From NCBI GenBank assembly GCA_002730975.1, contig PCBO01000012.1, positions 3,373 through 55,000 on the forward strand: a stretch of DNA of 51,628 nt, given 5' to 3'. Positions 1-6,844 of the stretch are shown here, piece by piece. Source of the stretch: Opitutia bacterium (GTDB lineage Bacteria; Verrucomicrobiota; Verrucomicrobiia; Opitutales; Seribacteraceae). Under the pieces are notes generated by a model, which saw nothing but the letters and a program-made list of their open reading frames with translations, had not been told where the DNA came from and did no database searches. The position numbers were made by a program, and so were the translations under genes. The stretch's first letter is position 1. Each line of letters begins with the position of its first letter.

Positions 1-417
1 TGGAAGCTCAAGGCATACGCGAATGCTCGAGACTTTCAGCCCGAGGTCGTCGTCATCAAGCTCGGAACCAATGACTCGAAGCCTCACAACTGGAAACACA
101 AGGAAGAATACGTCGCCGATTACGTCGCCTTGATCGAGAGCTTTCGCAAACTGGCGAGTAAGCCCACCGTCTGGTTGTGCTATCCCGTACCCGCCTATCC
201 CGGGCGCTGGGGCATAACCGACAAGGTGATGAAGGAGGAGGTCATGCCTAGGCTTGACGAGGTGGCCAAGAAGAGCGGGTGCAAGGTAATCGATCTCTAC
301 TCGGCTTTGAGCGACAAGAAGGAAATGTTTCCCGATCTCGTTCATCCGAACGCAAAGGGCGCCACCCTTATCGCCGAGGCCGTCTCTTCGGCCATTAAGG
401 TCGGCAAGTCCAAGTAG
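1..417 (+). CDS. SGNH/GDSL-type hydrolase, C-terminal part (gene starts before the window)
   Basis: The frame is open from base 1 and ends with TAG at 415-417, so the 5' end lies outside the window and 138 residues are visible. The sequence has GTND, the block III motif of SGNH hydrolases with the oxyanion Asn, near visible residue 33. Near the end it has DLVHPN, the block V Asp-x-x-His that completes the catalytic triad. The Ser block (GDS) would be upstream of the window. Proteins of this kind in the family are carbohydrate esterases or sialate O-acetylesterase-like enzymes, often secreted in this phylum. The substrate cannot be told. It is followed by a short gap and a GNAT gene on the same strand. 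Confidence 0.8.
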   Translation, partial: WKLKAYANARDFQPEVVVIKLGTNDSKPHNWKHKEEYVADYVALIESFRKLASKPTVWLCYPVPAYPGRWGITDKVMKEEVMPRLDEVAKKSGCKVIDLYSALSDKKEMFPDLVHPNAKGATLIAEAVSSAIKVGKSK

Positions 418-513
418 GAGAAGATTCCCTTTTCCCCTGCGGTTCGAACCGTTGCGCACCCCCTTTTTCTTGCCGTCGTTTGGATGGTTCGTTAGCTCGT
501 TTGCAAATAGCTA

Positions 514-942
514 ATGAAGATTGAAGAACTCACGGACTTTTCTACTACAAACCTAGACGCGATCAACGGTCTCTTGCCCCAGTTGTCGCCGTCTGTTGTC
601 GCTCTGGAGGAAGGCGACTTGAGGAACATCGTGGATTCGGAGTCTACCAAGCTATTCCTCGCGATCGACGAAGACGGGGTGTTCGGGATGCTGAGCCTCG
701 TCCTCTTTCGAATTCCCACGGGAAGGAAGGCATGGGTGGAGGACGTCGTAGTGGACGAAAAGGCTCGGGGCAGGGGGGTGGGCAAGTTGCTAACCGAGCA
801 CGCCATTCAAGTAGCCCGCGAGCATGGCGCCCATTCCGTCGACTTGACTTCCAGACCCTCCCGAGAAGCCGCCAACGCCTTGTACCAAAGAGTAGGCTTT
901 CAGAAACGAGAGACCAATGTCTATCGTTTCCAGGCATCCTAG
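514..942 (+). CDS. GNAT family N-acetyltransferase
   Basis: This is a 142-residue protein, a usual size for a single-domain GNAT enzyme, which transfers an acetyl group from acetyl-CoA to an amine. Motif A is clear at about residues 75-98: VEDVVVDE followed by ARGRGVGKLL, the R/Q-x-x-G-x-G/A pyrophosphate-binding loop. Motif B (ANALYQRVGF) follows at about 121-130, giving a complete C-terminal half. No signal peptide or membrane segment is seen, so it is probably cytosolic. No clear Shine-Dalgarno sequence precedes the ATG. The acceptor substrate is unknown. A 130-bp foldback repeat follows the gene. Confidence 0.85.
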   Translation: MKIEELTDFSTTNLDAINGLLPQLSPSVVALEEGDLRNIVDSESTKLFLAIDEDGVFGMLSLVLFRIPTGRKAWVEDVVVDEKARGRGVGKLLTEHAIQVAREHGAHSVDLTSRPSREAANALYQRVGFQKRETNVYRFQAS

Positions 943-975
943 GGGGGCTTTCCGGAACCACTCCACTTTCCCTTT

Positions 976-1105
976 GTCATTGCGAAGAGGGACAAGGTCC
1001 TGAAGCTGCAATCCAGCGGAAGCGATCGGCAACCCTCGCATCGTCCCGGCATCCCGCATAACGCCTTAGACTGGATTGCCACGCACTTAACGGACTCGCA
1101 ATGAC
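976..1105. repeat. Foldback (MITE/REP-like) repeat, about 130 bp
   Basis: The ends are a perfect 10-bp inverted repeat: GTCATTGCGA at 976-985 and TCGCAATGAC at 1096-1105. A second nested inverted pair is GCAATCCAG at 1008-1016 and CTGGATTGC at 1071-1079. The whole segment can fold into one long hairpin. The GTCATTGCGA...GCAATCC signature resembles a dispersed intergenic repeat known from many unrelated bacteria. It lies between the GNAT gene and the convergent membrane protein, where it could also act on transcript ends. I saw no second copy in this window. Confidence 0.7.
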
Positions 1106-1127
1106 AGGGCGGGGTGACAGACAGACT

Positions 1128-1898
1128 TCAGCCAAATGCCATTGAAATCAATAGGCCGAAGAAGAAAATCCAAAAGATGGCGACGCCAATTAGGATACAG
1201 TAGCCGAAAATAACTTTGGTTGTCCGTCTTCCTTGCGCAGGGAAAGCCCATCCCTTTTCCTTGAAGTATCGAAGCACTTCCAGTTTACGATCCATTGCAT
1301 ACTCTCCGCGCAAGTGCTTTATTTCTTCTAGCAATTCCTTGGCCTTTGCCCGTTCCACGGGGTCTAGTTTGGCTAAGGGGCGAAGAGTCTTGGGAGGGTT
1401 GCGACGAAATCTTCTTATCAACGCCTTGCGTTCGGTTTCCGAAGGAGCGTCCCGCAGAGTCTTGATCCAGTCGATGGCCAACTGCCTGGATACCTGACGA
1501 TCGTTGTGCAGGCATTCGCGCCCAAGCGGGCCAAATGGGGTTTGGCAGGAAATCGCCTTGGATCCACCGATTTCGGATCTTTCCCATTCGATGGTTTCGT
1601 TTCCGGTCCACACCTCGCCGAGTTTGTCCCATGGAATGGTTTTTCTTCGAAGTGTTCCTCCGCTTATGGCTCGACTTGTCAATACTATGCGAGCGCCTTT
1701 GGAGGTATCGACCAATCCTCCTACTATGAAGACCACCGAAATGAATCCAAAGAACATTGTGGTTTTTACGGCATTATGGGGAAAAGCAAGGACCATCAAG
1801 AATCCCAAGACTACGAAAAGAGCGGAAACTCCCACCAACCATATCTTCTTTTGTCTGCCGGCTTTCAGCACGATGGATTCTCTCGAGAGAGCTTTCAT
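1128..1898 (-). CDS. Membrane protein of unknown function
   Basis: I do not recognise the family. From the ATG at 1898 the protein has 256 residues. A hydrophobic hairpin lies near the N-terminus (about residues 20-65, two membrane segments). A soluble middle follows, with IVLTSRAISGG and IPWDKLGEVW, which resembles the strand pattern of bacterial PH-like domains. Then comes a charged, probably helical stretch (ERAKAKELLEEIKHLRGEY) and a C-terminal membrane segment (about 231-252). An in-frame ATG at 1934 would add 12 residues. Neither start has a good Shine-Dalgarno sequence, and I chose 1898 because MKAL leads directly into the basic residues before the first helix. The gene is convergent with the GNAT across the foldback repeat. 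Confidence 0.6.
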   Translation of the reverse strand: MKALSRESIVLKAGRQKKIWLVGVSALFVVLGFLMVLAFPHNAVKTTMFFGFISVVFIVGGLVDTSKGARIVLTSRAISGGTLRRKTIPWDKLGEVWTGNETIEWERSEIGGSKAISCQTPFGPLGRECLHNDRQVSRQLAIDWIKTLRDAPSETERKALIRRFRRNPPKTLRPLAKLDPVERAKAKELLEEIKHLRGEYAMDRKLEVLRYFKEKGWAFPAQGRRTTKVIFGYCILIGVAIFWIFFFGLLISMAFG

Positions 1899-2051
1899 CG
1901 TTCCATGATTACCGTCAGAGCCCTGAAAAACCATTACAAAATGATGGTGTTTTTATAATGGATAAATCGTTTACCTTTCTGCTATGGTAATTCCTTCACT
2001 TTTCATCTCTCCTACAAGGCTAATCTTCTTTACCTCCAAATCAATCGTATC

Positions 2052-3605
2052 ATGAAGAAAATTCTATCCTCGAACGCCCTGCTTGTGGCATTTGCTCTTT
2101 CCGCAGTCACAATGTCTTTCGGTGCTGCTCCCGTCAGCCTTTCCATAGATAATTTGTTTGGACCCGATTCGGAAATGACCTTCCGTTTAAACATCAAGGA
2201 AATTAAGGAAAGCGGATTCGTGAAGGTGCTTATGGAGAAAAATCCGGAGATCATGGAAACCATAGAGGAAAATATGGGAAGCGATGAACTGGAGGAGTTT
2301 ACCGAATTGACCGGTTTCGGATTCGAGGACATTTCCGAAATGGCTCTCTCCGCCATTGGCGTAGAGGCGATGATGGAGGCGCAAGCGCAGGGAGAGGAAC
2401 CTAAAATTGGAGAGGATGTCAAATTCGTAGCCGCTGTCCGCGTGGACAAGGCATCTAATGCGAAAAAATTATTGCAGCTTGTCTTTGAAAAGGCGGAGGA
2501 AGAGGAGGGGGCTGAAGTGCGTAAGCTACTCGAGAAATCGGTCGAGGCGTTCCAAGGCGCTACACTGCTGAACGTTCCTCTAGAATTGCTCGAGGAAGAA
2601 GACGTGGACGCCGATATTTCCGTTGGAATGCGTAGTATAGGCAATGAAACATATTTTGCCGTTGGTCTTACCGGCGGAGTGAAGCGTTTTTTCTCCGGCG
2701 GTAAAGCAAAACCCCATTCGTCCGCAGCGCTGGCGGCTTTGCCTGCTAAAAGACAATTTGCTTTCACCATGCCTATTCCTCCGGAAGTATGGGATCAGGC
2801 AGGCATTGATTTCGGAGATGACAATCCTCTGTTTGCCGGTCTCGCCAACGCCGTAAAGGGAATCAGGGAAGTTGGATTCGGCGCCGGATTCGCCGATAAG
2901 TCGCTTGGGGTCAATGTCGCCATCGCATGCGCCGACGCCCAATCCGCTCTCGCTCTCTGGACCATGGCCCAAGCGGGTCTCGGGATGGCGCAGCTTGCGG
3001 CGGCAGGCGAGGGCAACGCTCCCCCGATTCTGAATCGAATCAAGACTCAAGCCAAGGGAGAGAGCGTGATTGTCTCGGTTCAAGTCTTGCCCGAGGATTT
3101 GGATGAGCTTGGCCAATTCGGTCCGCGAGCCGGTGCCGGGTTAGAGGAAGACGGAGAACCCGACCCGGAGGAACTTATAGGCGAGAAGGCGGCCGATTTG
3201 ACCTTGCCTATGCTTGGCAGCGGTGAGTTCGACTTGTCGGAACACGTCGGCAAGAACGTCGTCGTTCTCGATTTCTGGGCCACTTGGTGCGGACCTTGCG
3301 TTAAAGCGTTACCCGAGGTGATGAAAGCTACCGATCCCCTAAAAGGCAAAGGCGTCGTTTTAGTGGCCGTGAATCAAGGAGAAGAAGCAAAGACGATTAA
3401 CAAGTTTCTCAAGCGCAAAAAATGGGAGGGTCTCAAGGTGGCGCTCGACAACGAGAATATCAGTAGTGACGCGTTTATGGTGAGTGGCATTCCTCAGACC
3501 GTAATTATCGACAAGAAGGGTATCGTGCGACACGTACACGTCGGTTACTCACCTAATATCGGCAAGCGCTTGAAGAAAGAACTGGAAGCCATTTTGGCCG
3601 AGTAA
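2052..3605 (+). CDS. Secreted protein with large unknown N-terminal region and C-terminal TlpA-like thioredoxin domain
   Basis: The 517-residue protein starts with a typical signal peptide (about residues 1-25, ending SFGAA). Residues 26-370 are acidic and match no family I recognise. They are rich in E/D runs and could be a substrate- or partner-binding domain. Residues about 385-517 form a thioredoxin fold of the TlpA/ResA type: VVLDFWATWCGPC with the redox pair Cys413-Cys416, then the cis-proline loop GIPQTVIID. Periplasmic proteins of this type reduce or shuffle disulfides. No Shine-Dalgarno sequence is visible before the ATG. The gene appears monocistronic, with 178 bp to the next gene. 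Confidence 0.8.
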   Translation: MKKILSSNALLVAFALSAVTMSFGAAPVSLSIDNLFGPDSEMTFRLNIKEIKESGFVKVLMEKNPEIMETIEENMGSDELEEFTELTGFGFEDISEMALSAIGVEAMMEAQAQGEEPKIGEDVKFVAAVRVDKASNAKKLLQLVFEKAEEEEGAEVRKLLEKSVEAFQGATLLNVPLELLEEEDVDADISVGMRSIGNETYFAVGLTGGVKRFFSGGKAKPHSSAALAALPAKRQFAFTMPIPPEVWDQAGIDFGDDNPLFAGLANAVKGIREVGFGAGFADKSLGVNVAIACADAQSALALWTMAQAGLGMAQLAAAGEGNAPPILNRIKTQAKGESVIVSVQVLPEDLDELGQFGPRAGAGLEEDGEPDPEELIGEKAADLTLPMLGSGEFDLSEHVGKNVVVLDFWATWCGPCVKALPEVMKATDPLKGKGVVLVAVNQGEEAKTINKFLKRKKWEGLKVALDNENISSDAFMVSGIPQTVIIDKKGIVRHVHVGYSPNIGKRLKKELEAILAE

Positions 3606-3768
3606 GAGGACATTTTCTGTCTACTCAGTGCATTTATTTTATAAAGTTCTTGTGGTAAGCACTTTAGGGTTATTTTGAATTAATTTTCATCAAAAACGTC
3701 CCAAAGGAGTCGACCATCTCCTATTGGCTATTGTTCGTCAGTTTAACAACTAATTATCAACGCCATTC

Positions 3769-3775
3769 AAGGAGG
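3769..3775 (+). promoter_or_regulatory. Strong Shine-Dalgarno sequence for the 227-aa gene
   Basis: AAGGAGG lies 8 nt before the ATG at 3784. It is a near-perfect anti-16S match in a window where many starts have none. It favours ATG 3784 over the adjacent ATG 3787. Confidence 0.8.
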
Positions 3776-3783
3776 ATTCTATC

Positions 3784-4467
3784 ATGATGAAAGTCAACGA
3801 CTTCCTAAAATACACCATAACACTCAACATAGAGTATGAGAATTATTTCAGCCTCATCTACGATACGAAATATCTTTTGGAAGCTCGTTTGGGTGCCGAT
3901 CGCATTTTCATAGCCAAGAAGTCGATTTATGCGAATTGTCGCAAGCGTGCCGTCCAGAAAGCCGTGCAATGGTTTTGGAAGGAGTTTAAGGGGGTTCTTG
4001 GCAGTGTCCACAAGACGATGATCGTGGACGACCCTCATGGTGAAGTCGTCTACGATGAAGGCTTTGCCTGCAACGACTTGTGCAATAAGTATCTTTGCGA
4101 AGAGACCATCGCACGCATCATCGAAGAGTCAGATGGTGAACTAATCAAGGATGTTAGTGAAGGATCCGAGAACCATCCTCCCAACAGTGTAAAACGAGCC
4201 AAACGTCGCCGCAAGCTCAGCAATGTCATAGCACCTCGCATGACCCAAACCCCGGCTGGTACCATATATTACAGAACGACTGTGGTTCCTCAATGTTCCA
4301 AGAATGGTAAAATTATCCAACGTCGCAAGGTGAAGAATGTTAAATTGGCTTCCAAGACCTTGGAGAAGGCACTTCGTGAAATTTCTCGCCGGGGTCTAGA
4401 TCGTCACGAAACAGATGACGTTATCTCTACCGAAGTCGTCCAAGAAAAACTTAAGGAAGCGGCTTGA
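3784..4467 (+). CDS. Orphan basic protein, possible DNA-binding C-terminus
   Basis: I do not recognise this 227-residue protein. Residues about 1-110 are mixed and aromatic (AVQWFWKEFKGVL), with three Cys around 95-105 (ACNDLCNKYLC). The middle has a very basic patch (KRAKRRRKLSN, about 138-148). The C-terminal part (about 155-205) reads TPAGTIYYRTTVV, then GKIIQRRKVKNVKL and a helix ALREISRRGL. This three-strand-plus-helix pattern recalls AP2-like or arm-type DNA-binding domains of integrases, but that is inference only. It has the strongest Shine-Dalgarno sequence in the window and its own terminator. It therefore looks like a separate, well-translated unit just upstream of an ECF sigma gene. 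Confidence 0.65.
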   Translation: MMKVNDFLKYTITLNIEYENYFSLIYDTKYLLEARLGADRIFIAKKSIYANCRKRAVQKAVQWFWKEFKGVLGSVHKTMIVDDPHGEVVYDEGFACNDLCNKYLCEETIARIIEESDGELIKDVSEGSENHPPNSVKRAKRRRKLSNVIAPRMTQTPAGTIYYRTTVVPQCSKNGKIIQRRKVKNVKLASKTLEKALREISRRGLDRHETDDVISTEVVQEKLKEAA

Positions 4468-4499
4468 GTCAACAAGCCCTCAAGATTTTTTTTCTTTTT
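4461..4499 (+). terminator. Rho-independent terminator overlapping the stop codon of the 227-aa gene
   Basis: CTTGAG at 4463-4468 pairs with CTCAAG at 4479-4484, followed directly by a run of T (4486-4499, interrupted by one C). A competing stem, GGCTTG 4461-4466 with CAAGCC 4473-4478, uses the same left arm. The TGA stop (4465-4467) lies in the stem. The terminator separates this gene from the sigma-factor operon that begins 65 bp downstream. Confidence 0.7.
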
Positions 4500-4563
4500 C
4501 CAAAGATGATTTATTGATCCTAACCGGATTTACTTTAACCTCTTTTCAATTACATTTTTTCCC

Positions 4564-5130
4564 ATGTCCCTGAAGCCTAACAAAGTTGCTACCGTCGTTT
4601 CCAGTCAAGGAGCTGATGTTTCTGCTGAATTGGTGCAATTGTTGATGAAGTATCAGCGACGTATTTTTGCTTATGTTCATACTCTTGTTCCTTCCCGTAG
4701 TGATGCCGAAGATATCCTGCAAGAAGCATGTGTGACCATATGCGAAAAATTCGATCAGTTTGAGTTGGGTACGAACTTTTATTCTTGGGCTTGCCAGATC
4801 GCCTTCTGGAAAGTTCGTGCCGCTCGAAAGAAGTTCGCTACCTCAAAGGTGCTCTTTAATCAGGAAGTCATGGAGGTTATTTCGGAAACCCGTTTAGAAT
4901 TAGAGGATGAATTGGACGAGCGTCACGAAGCATTATCGCTTTGTCTGAGGAAATTAAATGACCGGGACCGTCGTATGATTCTTATTCGCTATGAAAGCGG
5001 TAATAATGTTCCGCAAGCTGCGCAGGCATGTGGGCGCACCATTCAAGGTGCTTACAAAGCTCTTACTCGAATACGCAAAGCGCTCTTTGATTGCGTTACC
5101 TTCGAACTCTCGCTCGAGCAAGCTAGATGA
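4564..5130 (+). CDS. ECF-like RNA polymerase sigma-70 factor (Rhodopirellula/Verrucomicrobium type)
   Basis: This 188-residue protein has the two-domain layout of ECF sigma factors. Region 2 is at about 25-95 (YQRRIFAYVHTLVPSRSDAEDILQEA, here described in parts: YQRRIFAYVHTLV, then SDAEDILQEA, then FYSWACQIAFWKVRAARKK). Region 4 is at about 125-180 (LRKLNDRDRRMILIRYESG, then a helix-turn-helix ending AYKALTRIRKAL). It directs RNA polymerase to target promoters. The gene overlaps the FecR/LamG gene by ATGA at 5127-5130, so the two are translationally coupled and the FecR protein is the likely partner. The upstream sequence is pyrimidine-rich (TTTTTTCCC before ATG) with no Shine-Dalgarno sequence. 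Confidence 0.9.
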   Translation: MSLKPNKVATVVSSQGADVSAELVQLLMKYQRRIFAYVHTLVPSRSDAEDILQEACVTICEKFDQFELGTNFYSWACQIAFWKVRAARKKFATSKVLFNQEVMEVISETRLELEDELDERHEALSLCLRKLNDRDRRMILIRYESGNNVPQAAQACGRTIQGAYKALTRIRKALFDCVTFELSLEQAR

Positions 5131-6812
5131 GCCTCTCCGATCAGGAAACTCTTGAACTGCACGAGCTTCTCGACGCCCTTGTTGAAAACAATCTCGCCGG
5201 CGAGCGTAGAAAGCGGTTGGAGGAATGGTTATCTGAGAGTGATGCCGCTCGAATCCATTATATCCGCTTCATGGACATGTCCAGTAGCCTTTTTTCTTTT
5301 GCCGATGAACGGCTTTCCGATGAGGATGCAGAAGAAGTCACTTTTGAGCCTGAAGCTGGTCGTCTCCTTCGTTTTTTCAAACCATTGGCTGCCGCAGCAG
5401 GGATAGCAGTCATTGGATTCTTTGGATACAATAGCTACTTGTCCAAAAACAGTTCCAATCTGATTGTAGAAAAGCCATCGGTTGAAACTTCTGAATCCAC
5501 AGTTTCATCTAGCTTTGCCTTGACCTCCGATACTGTTGGAGTTCTGACTCGCGCCTCAGGAGTCGAATGGGATGAGGATTCAGATTACCGCCCTTTGCCT
5601 AACGAACCTCTCCGATCGGGGCGACTCAAGCTAAACGCGGGTTTGGCTCAGATTGAATTCCTTCAGGGAGCCAACGTTGTTCTTGAAGGACCAGTCGAAT
5701 TTGAACTTTTCGGACCTAACGAAGGGTCTTTGCTCCTAGGCAAACTTCGAGCCAACGTACCTCAAGTTGCGAAGGGCTTTTCAATTGATACTCCCAAAGG
5801 CAAAGTCGTCGACCTTGGGACCGAGTTCGGCTTGAATGTCGAAGAAGACGGAGTCACTGAAATCTACGTCTACGTGGGCAAGGTTCTTTTTGAGGGTAAG
5901 GACCGAGATGCCGAACTGGCTTTTGAAGAACTGGAAGCCGGTGAAGCCGTGTTCGTTGATCAAAAAGGTGATTTGACTTGGATCGATATGCCTTCCGAAC
6001 CTTTCTTTGGCACGGCTGATCTCGCTTACCGTTCCATGGAGGAATCTCAACGTCGCCACTCCGCTTGGGTAGAGCTGAGCGAGGAACTTGCTGCCGACCC
6101 TCGGAACTCACTTTACTTCACGTTTGATGATCACCGTTCATGGTCACGCATCCTTCGTGATGACGCACAATCAAAGAAGGACCGTCACGATGGCGCCATC
6201 GTCGGTTGCAAATGGAGTGAGGGACGTTGGCCTGGCAAGGGCGCTCTGTCTTTTGCGGGAGAAAACGATCGTGTGAATCTCAAACTTTCCAAACCTCTGC
6301 GATCCGCCACTTTTGCTTCTTGGGTGCGTTTAAAGGAGCTCGGAAGTGTTATGAATCCCATTATATGCTCCACTATCCTTGACCAGAAGGTTGCTACTTT
6401 AGGATCCGCGTGCTGGGGAATAGATGGAACAGGACGTATCGTTCTTCGAGCCAAAGGAACTGATTCCTCGATTCAATATGTTTCTTCCGTTGCTTTTCGA
6501 AAAGAAAGGATTGGCCAATGGACGCACCTGGCTACTACTTATGATGCAGATAATAAAATGGTAAGCCATTATGTCGATGGTCGCCCTTTCAGTCGGGAAA
6601 AAATGCAGGTTGATCTGAAACTTTTCTTCGGCAAAAGCGCACTTGGCCACAATGGAAGACAATTAAAAGGTAAACGGGGTCATGGTTTGCGCGGTTCCAT
6701 TGACGAGTTTTTTGTCTTCAACGAAGCTTTTGCCGAAGAGGAAGTTCGTCGTCTATACGAGATTGGTAGACCTTACGCCTTACCCCCGCGCTTGGCTCCG
6801 GTTTTACCCTGA
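5127..6812 (+). CDS. FecR-domain membrane protein with LamG/concanavalin-like domain (putative anti-sigma/sensor)
   Basis: The protein has 561 residues. An N-terminal cytosolic part (1-82) includes a conserved helical start (LHELLDALVENNLAGERRK) seen in PVC FecR proteins. A single membrane helix follows at about 85-105. A FecR-type beta domain comes next (about 180-260: FSIDTPKGKVVDLGTEFG, then VYVGKVLF). The C-terminal LamG/Laminin_G_3 sandwich (about 340-550) has ATFASWVRL, WTHLATTYD and LRGSIDEFFVFNEAF. The topology suits a transmembrane regulator whose outer lectin-like domain senses glycan and whose inner end controls the sigma factor encoded just upstream. That role is inferred from the ATGA overlap and from the known pairing of these families. 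Confidence 0.85.
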   Translation: MSLSDQETLELHELLDALVENNLAGERRKRLEEWLSESDAARIHYIRFMDMSSSLFSFADERLSDEDAEEVTFEPEAGRLLRFFKPLAAAAGIAVIGFFGYNSYLSKNSSNLIVEKPSVETSESTVSSSFALTSDTVGVLTRASGVEWDEDSDYRPLPNEPLRSGRLKLNAGLAQIEFLQGANVVLEGPVEFELFGPNEGSLLLGKLRANVPQVAKGFSIDTPKGKVVDLGTEFGLNVEEDGVTEIYVYVGKVLFEGKDRDAELAFEELEAGEAVFVDQKGDLTWIDMPSEPFFGTADLAYRSMEESQRRHSAWVELSEELAADPRNSLYFTFDDHRSWSRILRDDAQSKKDRHDGAIVGCKWSEGRWPGKGALSFAGENDRVNLKLSKPLRSATFASWVRLKELGSVMNPIICSTILDQKVATLGSACWGIDGTGRIVLRAKGTDSSIQYVSSVAFRKERIGQWTHLATTYDADNKMVSHYVDGRPFSREKMQVDLKLFFGKSALGHNGRQLKGKRGHGLRGSIDEFFVFNEAFAEEEVRRLYEIGRPYALPPRLAPVLP

Positions 6813-6844
6813 AAAACGAGTTGTCTCTCTTTGCATTTTACGGC

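Noticed and set aside
2030..2770. Long antisense open frame opposite the thioredoxin-fusion gene
   Set aside because: Low-complexity Ser/Thr-rich translation with no motif; the plus-strand gene has a signal peptide and CGPC.
3627..3663. AGTGC/GCACT stem after the thioredoxin-fusion gene as a terminator
   Set aside because: The 27-nt loop is too long, the stem has 5 bp and no T-run follows.
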